From contig DHGL01000009.1 of assembly GCA_002402725.1 (NCBI GenBank), forward strand, positions 41,578-69,884: a stretch of DNA of 28,307 nucleotides, given 5' to 3'. Positions 1-7,379 of the stretch are shown here, piece by piece. Positions within the stretch are counted from its first letter, which is position 1, and each line of letters opens with the position of its first letter. Below the pieces are notes generated by a model. That model was given only the letters and a program-made list of their open reading frames with translations, made no database searches and was not told the DNA's origin. A program made the translations under genes and the position numbers. The stretch comes from Anaerolineaceae bacterium UBA4799 (lineage in GTDB: Bacteria > Chloroflexota > Anaerolineae > Anaerolineales > Anaerolineaceae).

Positions 1-465
1 GACCCCGACATCATGGATCAACAGCCCAGACCCCCGAAGGAATCGATCATTAACCAATATATGCGCGGCGGGATCATTGTGCAAACGATTGCCATCACCA
101 CTGCTGTTCTGCTCGCCTATTTCATTGGTCTGCGTGCCCACCCCGAGTTGCCCGAGTTCGCCGAGACGATGGCATTTACGACCCTCTCAATTTCTGAGTT
201 GTTGCGCGCTTACACCTCACGCTCGGAATACTACCCGGTGCTTAAAATTGGATTGTTCAAAAACAAATGGATGAACATCGGGGTACTGGCTTCGATGGTG
301 CTCATTTTCCTGGTTATTTATGTGCCATTCCTGAATAAACTCTTTGATACTGTCCCCCTGGGCTGGGCACAGTGGGAGTTGATCCTGCCGCTCATTCTGA
401 TTCCTTCTCTGGCTGCCGAGGGGAAGAAATACATCGAGAGGATCTTTAGAAAAAAGAACGCATGA
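1..465 (+). CDS. Cation-transporting P-type ATPase, C-terminal fragment (cut by window start)
   Basis: The frame is open from base 1, so the gene begins before the window; the ATG at 13 is internal. The visible 154 residues begin DPDIMDQQPRPPKE, the form of the conserved PDxMxxPPRxPKE stretch between the P domain and the last transmembrane helices of P2-type (Ca2+/cation) ATPases. Three or four hydrophobic segments follow, with LSISELLRAYTSRS in the usual position of the family's T-x-S-E-L/M-L-x-A-x-x-x-R-S motif. The catalytic DKTGT and TGE motifs would be outside the window. The protein ends in a basic tail (FRKKNA). Membrane location and ATP-driven cation export are family knowledge; the ion cannot be told from this part. 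It is followed after 13 bases by the epimerase gene on the same strand, probably as one transcript. Confidence 0.88.
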   Translation, partial: DPDIMDQQPRPPKESIINQYMRGGIIVQTIAITTAVLLAYFIGLRAHPELPEFAETMAFTTLSISELLRAYTSRSEYYPVLKIGLFKNKWMNIGVLASMVLIFLVIYVPFLNKLFDTVPLGWAQWELILPLILIPSLAAEGKKYIERIFRKKNA

Positions 466-478
466 AGGCGGAAAACCC

Positions 479-886
479 ATGAATAAGGTCACAAAGATTA
501 ATCATATCGGTATTGTCGTGCCGGATATTGAGAAATCCTTAAAGTTCTGGCAGGATATTCTTGGTATCCAACTGGATTACACTGAAAATGTTCCCTCGAT
601 GGATCTCGAGCTGGCATGGCTGCCAGTGGGGAAAACCCGCATTGAACTCCTGAAACCCACCTCAGAGGTTGGAAACGAATACCACGATTTCCTGAGCACC
701 TGCGGTCCTGGTGTACATCATATCTGCTTTGAAGTAGAGGATATCACCGAGATGGTGCACAGGTTGAAAGAAAATCATATCCACCTGAAGAACGATGAAC
801 CTGTTGAATTACCAGGCAGGAAAGTGGTTTTTCTTGATCCGCTGGATGCAGACGGTGTCATTGTGGAGTTGTATGAATTAACCTGA
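479..886 (+). CDS. mce: Methylmalonyl-CoA epimerase (VOC superfamily)
   Basis: A 135-residue protein, the normal length for methylmalonyl-CoA epimerase, which interconverts (R)- and (S)-methylmalonyl-CoA in the B12-dependent propionate/succinate route. It has two vicinal-oxygen-chelate halves. Likely metal ligands are His9 in INHIGIVV, Glu56 in RIELLKP, the His pair 80-81 in GVHHICFEV, and Glu130 in VIVELYE. Phrases such as KINHIGIVVPDIEKS and PGVHHICFEVED are typical of the family rather than of glyoxalase I or dioxygenases. The ATG follows an AAGGCGG ribosome site. No methylmalonyl-CoA mutase is in the window, so the partner enzyme must lie elsewhere. A terminator follows at 947-974. Confidence 0.9.
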   Translation: MNKVTKINHIGIVVPDIEKSLKFWQDILGIQLDYTENVPSMDLELAWLPVGKTRIELLKPTSEVGNEYHDFLSTCGPGVHHICFEVEDITEMVHRLKENHIHLKNDEPVELPGRKVVFLDPLDADGVIVELYELT

Positions 887-946
887 TCCCTGGTTGAGTA
901 ATCAAGGCATCTCCAGCAACACCCGGCACCTTGAATTGTATTCAGG

Positions 947-974
947 CTGCTGCGACTCGTTCGCAGTAGTTTTT
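947..974 (+). terminator. Rho-independent terminator after the epimerase gene
   Basis: A 9-bp stem (947-955 with 961-969, one G-U pair) encloses a 5-base loop, and five T's follow at 970-974. It lies 60 bases after the epimerase stop. The T-tract overlaps the stop codon of the convergent gene at 973. On the minus strand no T-run follows the stem, so it should work for plus-strand transcripts only. Confidence 0.75.
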
Positions 975-1557
975 ATTTAAAAGTGTGCCCGGTTGAAGGC
1001 AGGCAAATGATTTCCATTAGTTGGATATCAAAAAAAGATTGTGAGTAAGCGGGAATGAGCACAACCGCGGTATCCGCGCCGGTGTTGGTACCCGTGATAC
1101 AAAGTACCGGCCTATCCGTGCGTACCGCGCCGCCATCGGCGGCCATGAGCGCGATTTCAAACGCCACTTTCATTCCCTGCCCAAATATCTTGAGTGTGCT
1201 GGCGATGATCTCATCCACCTGGTAGGTATTGAATTTACGCCGAATCGCCCTGTTAACACCTCCCAGCGCGTGTGTGGCGGTGAGGATCCTGCCAGATAGT
1301 AACTCTATCTTCTTACGATTATCGTCAGTCAATTCCTGCAGATTGGCTTCACGGAACCCCACTGAGTGGGAGACAACGATCACCTCGAAACCAGTAAAAA
1401 ACTCCGCTGCCAATGCGCCTGTGTTGCCTGAACTCGAGGCTACCAGGATGGTCTTAATCTCCAATTCCAGGGCACGTTCACGAGCCAGTTCAAATGTCCG
1501 CCTGGTGTTCACGTCACCAGGTGTCAAAAAATAAGTAATCGGTTTGGTCAATTCCAA
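973..1557 (-). CDS. Stand-alone pyruvate-kinase C-terminal (alpha/beta) domain-like protein
   Basis: A 194-residue protein resembling the C-terminal PK_C domain of pyruvate kinase without the catalytic barrel. This type is usually annotated 'pyruvate kinase alpha/beta domain-containing protein'. Visible hallmarks are the glycine/serine loop ASSSGNTGALAAEFF (about residues 40-54), the strand EVIVVSHSVGF, and a late segment ITGTNTGADTAVVLIP. In real pyruvate kinase this domain binds allosteric effectors; the function of the free form is not known, and a catalytic role cannot be claimed. The start is TTG, chosen because GAGGTGA lies just upstream and the nearest upstream ATG runs into a stop at once. 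It is the last gene of the eut cluster, 29 bases after eutL, so probably co-transcribed with it. Confidence 0.72.
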   Translation of the reverse strand: MELTKPITYFLTPGDVNTRRTFELARERALELEIKTILVASSSGNTGALAAEFFTGFEVIVVSHSVGFREANLQELTDDNRKKIELLSGRILTATHALGGVNRAIRRKFNTYQVDEIIASTLKIFGQGMKVAFEIALMAADGGAVRTDRPVLCITGTNTGADTAVVLIPAYSQSFFDIQLMEIICLPSTGHTFK

Positions 1558-1586
1558 CGGGTCACCTCATGCCTTGCTTTATGCAG

Positions 1587-2246
1587 TTAAATTAACCTGA
1601 AAGGGTTTCTAACCACTTCCAGAACCTGATCCTGGAAGGCTTGCGCAGCTGCCTTACAGGCTGACTGATCACCGGTGAGGATGACGCCCATGTAGTTGGT
1701 CTCTGAAGGCGGCATGGTCAGCGAAACTATGGAGACAGCTGCGGCTTTGAGCGCTGCGTCCAGCCCCACCAGTCCCTCAATTGGCGGAGCGACCAGGTAA
1801 GCAACTGGAGTGCCTGTTGGCAGATTGTGAGCGTGGGAAAGATATGACCCGGTTTGTGAAATAACATGCGGGAAGAAAGCCACTGAAGCGTCTTCATTGG
1901 CAGCATACCAGAAGGCTTCTTTTTCGAGGTACGCCGCCGCAGCTTCCAGTCCTTCGCTCACCTCGTGCGGGTTGGGCCCTGCCAGGATGGCGATGATCTC
2001 ACCGGATAGCAGCCCGGAAGCATGCCTGGCTCCAGCGTAAAAGGAATGCGCGTACACCACTTCAACCTCCGCCATTTTGGTGGCATGGTCAATGGATACA
2101 TACGTGGCATCGTCATTATTCGCGGTAATGAGCCCGATGGATAGCTGGTCCGTGCGTAAGTTGAGCCGGCGCGCAAAATCATCAGCGACGCGCGGGATGA
2201 GTTGCACGGACAACGCCTTTGCCTGTATCCTATCGAGGACTGCCAT
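1587..2246 (-). CDS. eutL: Ethanolamine-utilisation microcompartment shell protein EutL
   Basis: This 219-residue protein is the same length as enterobacterial EutL and similar to it throughout. Matching stretches include FARRLNLRTDQLSIGLIT, AEVEVVYAHSFYAGARHASG, LAGPNPHEVSEGLEA, SQTGSYLSHAHNLP, AYLVAPPIEGLVGLDAALKA, PPSETNYMGVILTGDQSACK and VLEVVRNPF. EutL carries two fused, circularly permuted BMC domains and forms pseudohexameric trimers with a gated central pore in the shell of the ethanolamine microcompartment. It starts 7 bases after the eutC stop with a GGGAG site before the ATG, so it is clearly in the eut operon. It is the only shell protein in the window: EutM, EutN, EutS and EutK are absent, so a closed shell would need genes from elsewhere. 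Confidence 0.96.
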   Translation of the reverse strand: MAVLDRIQAKALSVQLIPRVADDFARRLNLRTDQLSIGLITANNDDATYVSIDHATKMAEVEVVYAHSFYAGARHASGLLSGEIIAILAGPNPHEVSEGLEAAAAYLEKEAFWYAANEDASVAFFPHVISQTGSYLSHAHNLPTGTPVAYLVAPPIEGLVGLDAALKAAAVSIVSLTMPPSETNYMGVILTGDQSACKAAAQAFQDQVLEVVRNPFRLI

Positions 2247-2253
2247 ACGCTCC

Positions 2254-3222
2254 CTACCCTGCTGCCAGTTTTAGTTTGACCCCTGAGGCTTTAAATTGCA
2301 TCATTTTTTGCGCAAATTGAACAATAAACGCCCCGGCTTCCAGCGGGTTCGTACCGCCTTTTTCGTAAATATTGCAGACCACGTCACGGTCTGCATCATT
2401 CTGACCAGCCCCGGGCTGGTACGCCATGTAAGCGCTCATACTTTCCGCTCTGCCCAAACCTGGCCGCTCACCGATGAGAAGCACAAGAACTCTCGGTCGA
2501 ATGATATCACCGACGTCATTCATCACGCCAACTCGGCAGTACTTAATATGAAACGGTGTACCAATCCGTAAACCGGCTGACTGGGCGCCCTGGATGATGA
2601 CTGGAAAGATCTGCCGCAGGTTGCTCTCAATCGCCAGCGCGCTCAGTCCATCTCCTATTACCAGTTGTAGATCAGGGCTCTTCAGGCATTTTTCGGCTAG
2701 CACTTGGCGCGCCGCGTCACTCAATTGCCGTCCCAGGTCTGGCCGCAGCAGGTATTCTTCCTTACCCTCCGTGATTCTTGTCTGCACGGTCATCAGGTTA
2801 AACTCATCGAGCAGCCGCTGATCGACATTACGATACAGCGCATCCTGGGTAATGGCGTGGTCTCCCTGGAAAAGCAGCAAAGATGCGGTGTTACTGCGCG
2901 CTCCCGCCCTGCCTACCCCGATGCGGGCTGAGGTTGAGGCTATGAGTGCTTTCAATGCCACCGGGTCTTTGGCATTTCTGACCCGCGGCTGCCAGCGGAA
3001 AGCGTCACTGGCGGGGTCGGGCAGGTCGATTTCCGGTACAGCCAGGGCGGAAGAGACCATATCAGGGTGTAAAGCCAACCCGGGGCCCGTGGCGGTTGTC
3101 GCTGCTTGATTTGGAAGTCCACCAGGACGATTTTTCTGCGCGCCTGGCACTAATCCTTCTTCCTGTAACTGGCGCAGGACAAGTTCAACGATCCGGTTAA
3201 ACCTTTCTTCTTCCATCATCAT
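2254..3222 (-). CDS. eutC: Ethanolamine ammonia-lyase, small subunit EutC
   Basis: This 322-residue protein is the small subunit of adenosylcobalamin-dependent ethanolamine ammonia-lyase, which converts ethanolamine to acetaldehyde and ammonia. EutC with EutB holds the B12 cofactor. Family signatures include RIGVGRAGAR, FQGDHAITQDAL, LLRPDLGRQLSD, VIGDGLSALAI, LRIGTPFHIKYCRVG, VLLIGERPGLGRAESMSAYMAY and EKGGTNPLEAGAFIV. Enterobacterial EutC is about 295 residues; the extra length is a Pro/Gly/Ala-rich linker (about residues 25-75) after an amphipathic helix (residues 5-20, ERFNRIVELVLRQLQEEG). That is the usual layout of a microcompartment encapsulation peptide. The ATG (first of three in a row) lies 4 bases after the eutB stop with only a weak ribosome site, suggesting translational coupling. 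Confidence 0.96.
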   Translation of the reverse strand: MMMEEERFNRIVELVLRQLQEEGLVPGAQKNRPGGLPNQAATTATGPGLALHPDMVSSALAVPEIDLPDPASDAFRWQPRVRNAKDPVALKALIASTSARIGVGRAGARSNTASLLLFQGDHAITQDALYRNVDQRLLDEFNLMTVQTRITEGKEEYLLRPDLGRQLSDAARQVLAEKCLKSPDLQLVIGDGLSALAIESNLRQIFPVIIQGAQSAGLRIGTPFHIKYCRVGVMNDVGDIIRPRVLVLLIGERPGLGRAESMSAYMAYQPGAGQNDADRDVVCNIYEKGGTNPLEAGAFIVQFAQKMMQFKASGVKLKLAAG

Positions 3223-3226
3223 TCGC

Positions 3227-4594
3227 TTATCGCCTTAAGAAGAAGGTGGGGTCACCGGCGAGTTCGGTCAACCGGCCATCCTTCATCAACCCGATCGATT
3301 CCAGCCAGACCTCGAATTCCGCTGCCGGGCGCAACCGGAACAGCTGCCGGAGGGAGGCTGTGTCGTGATAGGAGGTGGACTGATAGGAAAGCATCGAGTC
3401 ATCTCCCATAGGCACGGCCATGAAATAGTTGCAACCCGCGGCTGTAAGCATTACAGCCAGGTTTTCGTTCGCGTTCTGATCCGCGCGCGCGTGATTGGTG
3501 TAACAGGCATCCACACCCATGGGAATGCCCGAGAGTTTACCCATAAAGAGATCCTCCAACCCGGCACGCTGGATCTGGTTGGCGTCATACAAATATTCAG
3601 GACCGATGAAGCCGACCACGGTATTCACCTGGAAAGGATGGTAGCGCCTGGCCAGTCCGTAATTACGCGCTTCCAGCGTTAACTGGTCCCAACCGTTGTG
3701 GGCATCAGCCGACAAGGCTGACCCCTGACCGGTCTCAAAGTACATAAAGTTCGGCCCCACCGGGAAGCAGTACTTCTTCGCCAGTTCGTAGGCTTCATCC
3801 AGCATTCCCACGTTGATTCCGAACGATTCGCAGCCTTTTTGTGACCCTGAAATGGATTGAAACACCAGTCCGACTGGTGACCCGGATTGCAGGCATTTCA
3901 TTTGCGTGGTGACGTGCGCCAGCACGCAGTTCTGGGTGGGGATTTCCCATTCGCGGATGATATTATGAGTCATGTCTAAAAGGCGTGAGACGGAAGATTG
4001 CGAATCGTCAGAGGGGTTGATGCCAATCACCGAGTCGCCACAGCCGTAAGCCAGTCCCTCGTAAATTTCAGCGCGGATGCCCTCGGGCGAGTCGGTCGGG
4101 TGGTTGGGCTGCAATCGGCTGGATAGCCGCCCCGGCGCGCCAATGGTGTTATGGCAGTGCGCTGTAACATGTATCTTGCTGGCCGCCACAATCAGGTCCA
4201 GGTTGGACATTAATTTGGTTACTGCCGCCACCATTTCAGCGGTCAATCCGGCGGTGACACGCTGAATCATTTCATGCGTGGTTGTATCCTCCAGTAGCCA
4301 CTCTCTGAAGGCGCCTACCGTCCAGTTTTTGATTTCAGAATAAACTGCTTCATCCACTGCGTCCTGAATCACACGGGTGACCTCGTCCTGCTCGTACGGC
4401 ACCGCCGGGTTCTGGCGCAACACCCACAGCGGCAACTCTGCCAGTACAAGGCGGGCGGCGATACGTTCAGCCGCGCAATCAGCAGCCACGCCAGCCAGCC
4501 GGTCACCAGATTTCTCTTCGTTGGCCTTGCCCATCAGCAGGCGCACGTCAGGGAATTCGTAGGTCTTTCCATGCAGTTTCGTACGCAACAACAT
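3227..4594 (-). CDS. eutB: Ethanolamine ammonia-lyase, large (catalytic) subunit EutB
   Basis: This 455-residue protein aligns without visible gaps to enterobacterial EutB over most of its length, so family numbering can be used. The substrate-binding residues known for the enzyme are present: Arg160 and Gln162 (RLQPN), Asn193 (GINPSDD), Glu287 (FETGQGSALSA) and Asp362 (MGVDACYTNHARAD). The TIM-barrel protein carries out radical deamination of ethanolamine with adenosylcobalamin, in complex with EutC. The segment NTVVGFIGPEYLYDANQI is highly typical. The start follows CGGAG with 5 bases of spacing. It lies 59 bases after eutA, with a possible internal promoter there, and 4 bases before eutC. 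Confidence 0.97.
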   Translation of the reverse strand: MLLRTKLHGKTYEFPDVRLLMGKANEEKSGDRLAGVAADCAAERIAARLVLAELPLWVLRQNPAVPYEQDEVTRVIQDAVDEAVYSEIKNWTVGAFREWLLEDTTTHEMIQRVTAGLTAEMVAAVTKLMSNLDLIVAASKIHVTAHCHNTIGAPGRLSSRLQPNHPTDSPEGIRAEIYEGLAYGCGDSVIGINPSDDSQSSVSRLLDMTHNIIREWEIPTQNCVLAHVTTQMKCLQSGSPVGLVFQSISGSQKGCESFGINVGMLDEAYELAKKYCFPVGPNFMYFETGQGSALSADAHNGWDQLTLEARNYGLARRYHPFQVNTVVGFIGPEYLYDANQIQRAGLEDLFMGKLSGIPMGVDACYTNHARADQNANENLAVMLTAAGCNYFMAVPMGDDSMLSYQSTSYHDTASLRQLFRLRPAAEFEVWLESIGLMKDGRLTELAGDPTFFLRR

Positions 4595-4627
4595 GAGTAC
4601 TCCGCATATTCAGGTTCAAGTAACATG

Positions 4628-4656
4628 ATTATAAATTGAATCACCTGGTTGGTCTA
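4628..4656 (-). promoter_or_regulatory. Possible internal promoter before eutB
   Basis: On the minus strand a TATAAT box (4628-4633) is preceded by a 17-base spacer and TAGACC (4651-4656, four of six matches to the -35 consensus). The -35 overlaps the end of eutA. The predicted transcript would have a leader of about 25 bases with the eutB ribosome site. It could give extra lyase over reactivase; this is seen by eye only. Confidence 0.38.
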
Positions 4657-6129
4657 ATTGTAAAAGACGAGTGTTTTCACGCTGATGGGCACCACCCGGC
4701 CATCCATCAACGGGGTACCGATATCAATGTAATCACCTTCCATCAAACCAATCTGGTCGATTACCAGAAGCGGGTGCCCAGGCGCCAGGCTTTTCACCGT
4801 TTGTCCAAGCACCCTGGCATAATCCCGTTCCACGACGATAAGCAGCGGCATCTGCTCAGGCAGCTTGCCTGCAAATTCGGCAATGCCAGTTGCCAGTTGC
4901 TGCAAGGATGCAAAATCCAGGCTGGCGTTGAGGTCCAGCGCAAAAGCATAATGGTCCTCTGTTGGGTTCAGACTGTTGCGGCGCACCCTGGCTTCCAGTT
5001 CCGCTGCCAGTGCGGTCGGATCAGGCGCTGGTTCCACGGGTAGATGCAGCACCGGGATATTCCGAAGCGGCAGGATCTCCCGTTCTGCCCAGATGGTGGA
5101 ACCGGATAGCGAAACGGTCTGGGTGCTCGCCCCCAGTACCGTGGCGCGCAACGTTTCCGCCGGCGTGACCACCCGGTAAGCTGTGAGAGCGGCATTGTTC
5201 CTCAAGCTTTCAGCCAGCAGCGGACCCACATCGTCATGTAAGGTCACATCCACGACCGTGCTTATTTCTAATGGATGGTAATAGTAATACCCGACACCAC
5301 CGCTAAACATGAGGCTGGAACCCGCACCGGAAACCAGTGAAGGCGGAGTGAGATATAACTCCTTTGCAAGTGGAGAAGCACCGCCCTCAATCAGTTCGAG
5401 TGTCACTTCCGCCATGCGGTCAGTAAAGCGGCGCAGGTCTGCCAGAGCGGGTGTATCACCGATTTTCAGGCTCAACTGGCAGTCCTGCAGAATGGATCTG
5501 GCAGCCTGGGCGATGTGCAGCACACGCCCGCTTGCGTGATTTAGGATAAGTATCCTTCCACCATAATTCATCGCCGCGCTGCCAATCAAGTTTCCGCCCT
5601 TGAAAACCGCGCAATTGGTGCTGCCACCACCAATATCCAGGTTGGTAACCGTCAGATAGTGTTCCCTGGAATACTGTGCCGCGCCGGAACCCCGCCCGGA
5701 GATCAGGCTTTCCAGGTGAGGTCCGGCGACGCTGACGATGAAATCACCCGCCAGCCCTGAAAGCGATTGGAGGATGGCATCGGCGTTTTTTTTCCTGGCC
5801 GTTTCACCGGTGATGATCACCGCCCCGGTGGCCACCTGGGCGGGTTCGATTCCCGCCGACTGGTATTCACGGCGCACGATCTCGTTCAACTTTTCAGCAT
5901 CCACCAGGTCTTGGTCCAGCAGCGGGGTGAACACGATTGGACTCTGGTACAGCACTTGCTTGTCTGTGATCTCCATGCGCGGGATCAGACCGGTGCGGGC
6001 AACATTCGTGATCTCCAATCGCGAAAAGACTACTTGGGTAGTGGTGGTGCCAACATCAATGCCAACAGAGAGCAAGGTCTGATTTTCTGCCATGGGGTTC
6101 AATGAAACCAAGCGTTCATTTTCATTCAT
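4654..6129 (-). CDS. eutA: Ethanolamine ammonia-lyase reactivating factor EutA
   Basis: This 491-residue protein of the actin/Hsp70-like ATPase fold reactivates ethanolamine ammonia-lyase by exchanging damaged cobalamin. The phosphate-binding loop is SVGIDVGTTTTQVVFSRLEI near the N-terminus. The second conserved nucleotide segment is LDIGGGSTNCAVFKGG, and GAVIITGETARKKNADAIL and LIEGGASPLAKELYLTP are further family signatures. Enterobacterial EutA is about 467 residues and starts close to the GID motif, so the true start could instead be Met13 (base 6093). The ATG at 6129 has only a weak AATAAG in front, and neither start has a clear ribosome site. It is the first eut gene, 158 bases after the ABC ATPase gene on the same strand. 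Confidence 0.95.
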   Translation of the reverse strand: MNENERLVSLNPMAENQTLLSVGIDVGTTTTQVVFSRLEITNVARTGLIPRMEITDKQVLYQSPIVFTPLLDQDLVDAEKLNEIVRREYQSAGIEPAQVATGAVIITGETARKKNADAILQSLSGLAGDFIVSVAGPHLESLISGRGSGAAQYSREHYLTVTNLDIGGGSTNCAVFKGGNLIGSAAMNYGGRILILNHASGRVLHIAQAARSILQDCQLSLKIGDTPALADLRRFTDRMAEVTLELIEGGASPLAKELYLTPPSLVSGAGSSLMFSGGVGYYYYHPLEISTVVDVTLHDDVGPLLAESLRNNAALTAYRVVTPAETLRATVLGASTQTVSLSGSTIWAEREILPLRNIPVLHLPVEPAPDPTALAAELEARVRRNSLNPTEDHYAFALDLNASLDFASLQQLATGIAEFAGKLPEQMPLLIVVERDYARVLGQTVKSLAPGHPLLVIDQIGLMEGDYIDIGTPLMDGRVVPISVKTLVFYN

Positions 6130-6234
6130 CTTATTATATATTCAGAAAACTCTAATGGTTGGGAAGATAATTACGCAATGCAACACCTCACCTTACCGGG
6201 CGGTTGAGTTACATGAATCAGGATGCTTGACCAT

Positions 6235-6271
6235 TCAAGAATTGGCTGGATGATGCTTCTTTAATTCTTGA
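6235..6271. repeat. Inverted repeat between the ABC ATPase gene and eutA
   Basis: TCAAGAATT (6235-6243) and AATTCTTGA (6263-6271) are perfect 9-base inverted arms around a 19-base spacer. It lies just after the stop of the transport ATPase and about 105 bases before the eutA start. It lacks a T-tract, so it is not a standard terminator. It could be a two-site operator, a weak processing hairpin, or chance. The rest of 6130-6287 shows a TATAAT only 5-10 bases from the eutA ATG, without a matching -35. Confidence 0.45.
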
Positions 6272-6287
6272 GATTTGCGTAGCGTCT

Positions 6288-7337
6288 TTACATAACCCAG
6301 CATGAATATTCTGGGAAGCTGATAATCACATCATCGCCCACGCGCGGCAGGGTACGGGAACGTTCGTTGAAGAAATCTGCTGAGAGAACGATACCGCCTA
6401 TATCAACACGCAACCTCACCACGGCGCCCAAAAAGAGAACTGATTCCACCCGGCCTTTCAAGGCGTTCCTCCCCTCACCTGTTCCCAATTGTAATTCTTC
6501 AGGTCGAATTGCCAGCCTGGGAGAGTTGCTGATAGCACGCCCGGGAGTGTGTTCAAATTTTACTGCCTGACCGGCGAGCAGGCATTTTCCTGCATCCAAA
6601 TCAACCTTGGTCACCAGCAGAAGGTTCAATTGACCCACAAATTGCGCCACAAATTCATTGGATGGATAATTGTAAATCTTATCTGGCGTGCCTACCTGCT
6701 CAATACGCCCTTCAGACATGACCACAATACGGTCCGAGATGAGCAGCGCCTCTTCCTGGTCGTGAGTCACATAAATTGTCGTGATGCCCATTTCCTGTTG
6801 GATGCGGCGTATTTCCAATCGTAGCTCCACGCGGATCTTCGCGTCCAGAGCCGAAAGCGGTTCATCCAGCAATAGCACCTGCGGATTAATCGCCAGCGCT
6901 CTGGTTAACGCGATACGTTGTTGCTGTCCGCCCGAGAGTTGATGAGGATACTTGTTCTTGTGGCTCTCCAGGTGAACGATCGACAACATCTCATCGATGC
7001 GATTTTCAATGTCCGGCTTTGACATTTTCCGTACTTGTAAACCAAATCCGATATTCTGACCGATGGTCAGATTCGGAAACAACGCGTAAGATTGGAAAAC
7101 CATGCCCACATTGCGCTGGTTCGGTGACTTGTAGGTAATATCCTCACCATTGAGTGTAATGATCCCGGAGGAAGGCAGTTCGAAACCCGCAATCATACGC
7201 AGCGTTGTCGTTTTTCCACATCCTGAAGGTCCAAGAAAAGAAACAAATTCCCCTTTTTCAACTTCCAGGTTGAAATCCTCCACCGCGGTCGTGTTACCAA
7301 AAACCTTTGACACATTTTTAAGAGTAACAAATGCCAT
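6288..7337 (-). CDS. ABC importer ATP-binding protein (PotA/FbpC type)
   Basis: This 349-residue protein has a complete nucleotide-binding domain. Walker A is GPSGCGKTT (residues 36-44), the Q-loop is VFQSYALFP (80-88), the signature is LSGGQQQR (134-141), Walker B is LLLDEP (155-160) with the D-loop SALD, and the H-loop is in VTHDQEEAL. The last 110 residues form a TOBE-like domain (RLAIRPEEL, ending in the GDDVIISFP strand) typical of PotA, FbpC and MalK-like ATPases. It energises the two adjacent permeases from the cytoplasmic side. It is the last gene of the four-gene transporter and lies directly before eutA. Homology alone does not give the substrate. Confidence 0.94.
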   Translation of the reverse strand: MAFVTLKNVSKVFGNTTAVEDFNLEVEKGEFVSFLGPSGCGKTTTLRMIAGFELPSSGIITLNGEDITYKSPNQRNVGMVFQSYALFPNLTIGQNIGFGLQVRKMSKPDIENRIDEMLSIVHLESHKNKYPHQLSGGQQQRIALTRALAINPQVLLLDEPLSALDAKIRVELRLEIRRIQQEMGITTIYVTHDQEEALLISDRIVVMSEGRIEQVGTPDKIYNYPSNEFVAQFVGQLNLLLVTKVDLDAGKCLLAGQAVKFEHTPGRAISNSPRLAIRPEELQLGTGEGRNALKGRVESVLFLGAVVRLRVDIGGIVLSADFFNERSRTLPRVGDDVIISFPEYSCWVM

Positions 7338-7379
7338 AAGTCACCGTTTATTTTTGAGATTTATTGTTTTTGATTAAAA

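Noticed and set aside
947..974. Bidirectional terminator serving the eut operon as well
   Set aside because: On the minus strand the stem is not followed by a T-tract, so it does not look like an intrinsic terminator in that direction.
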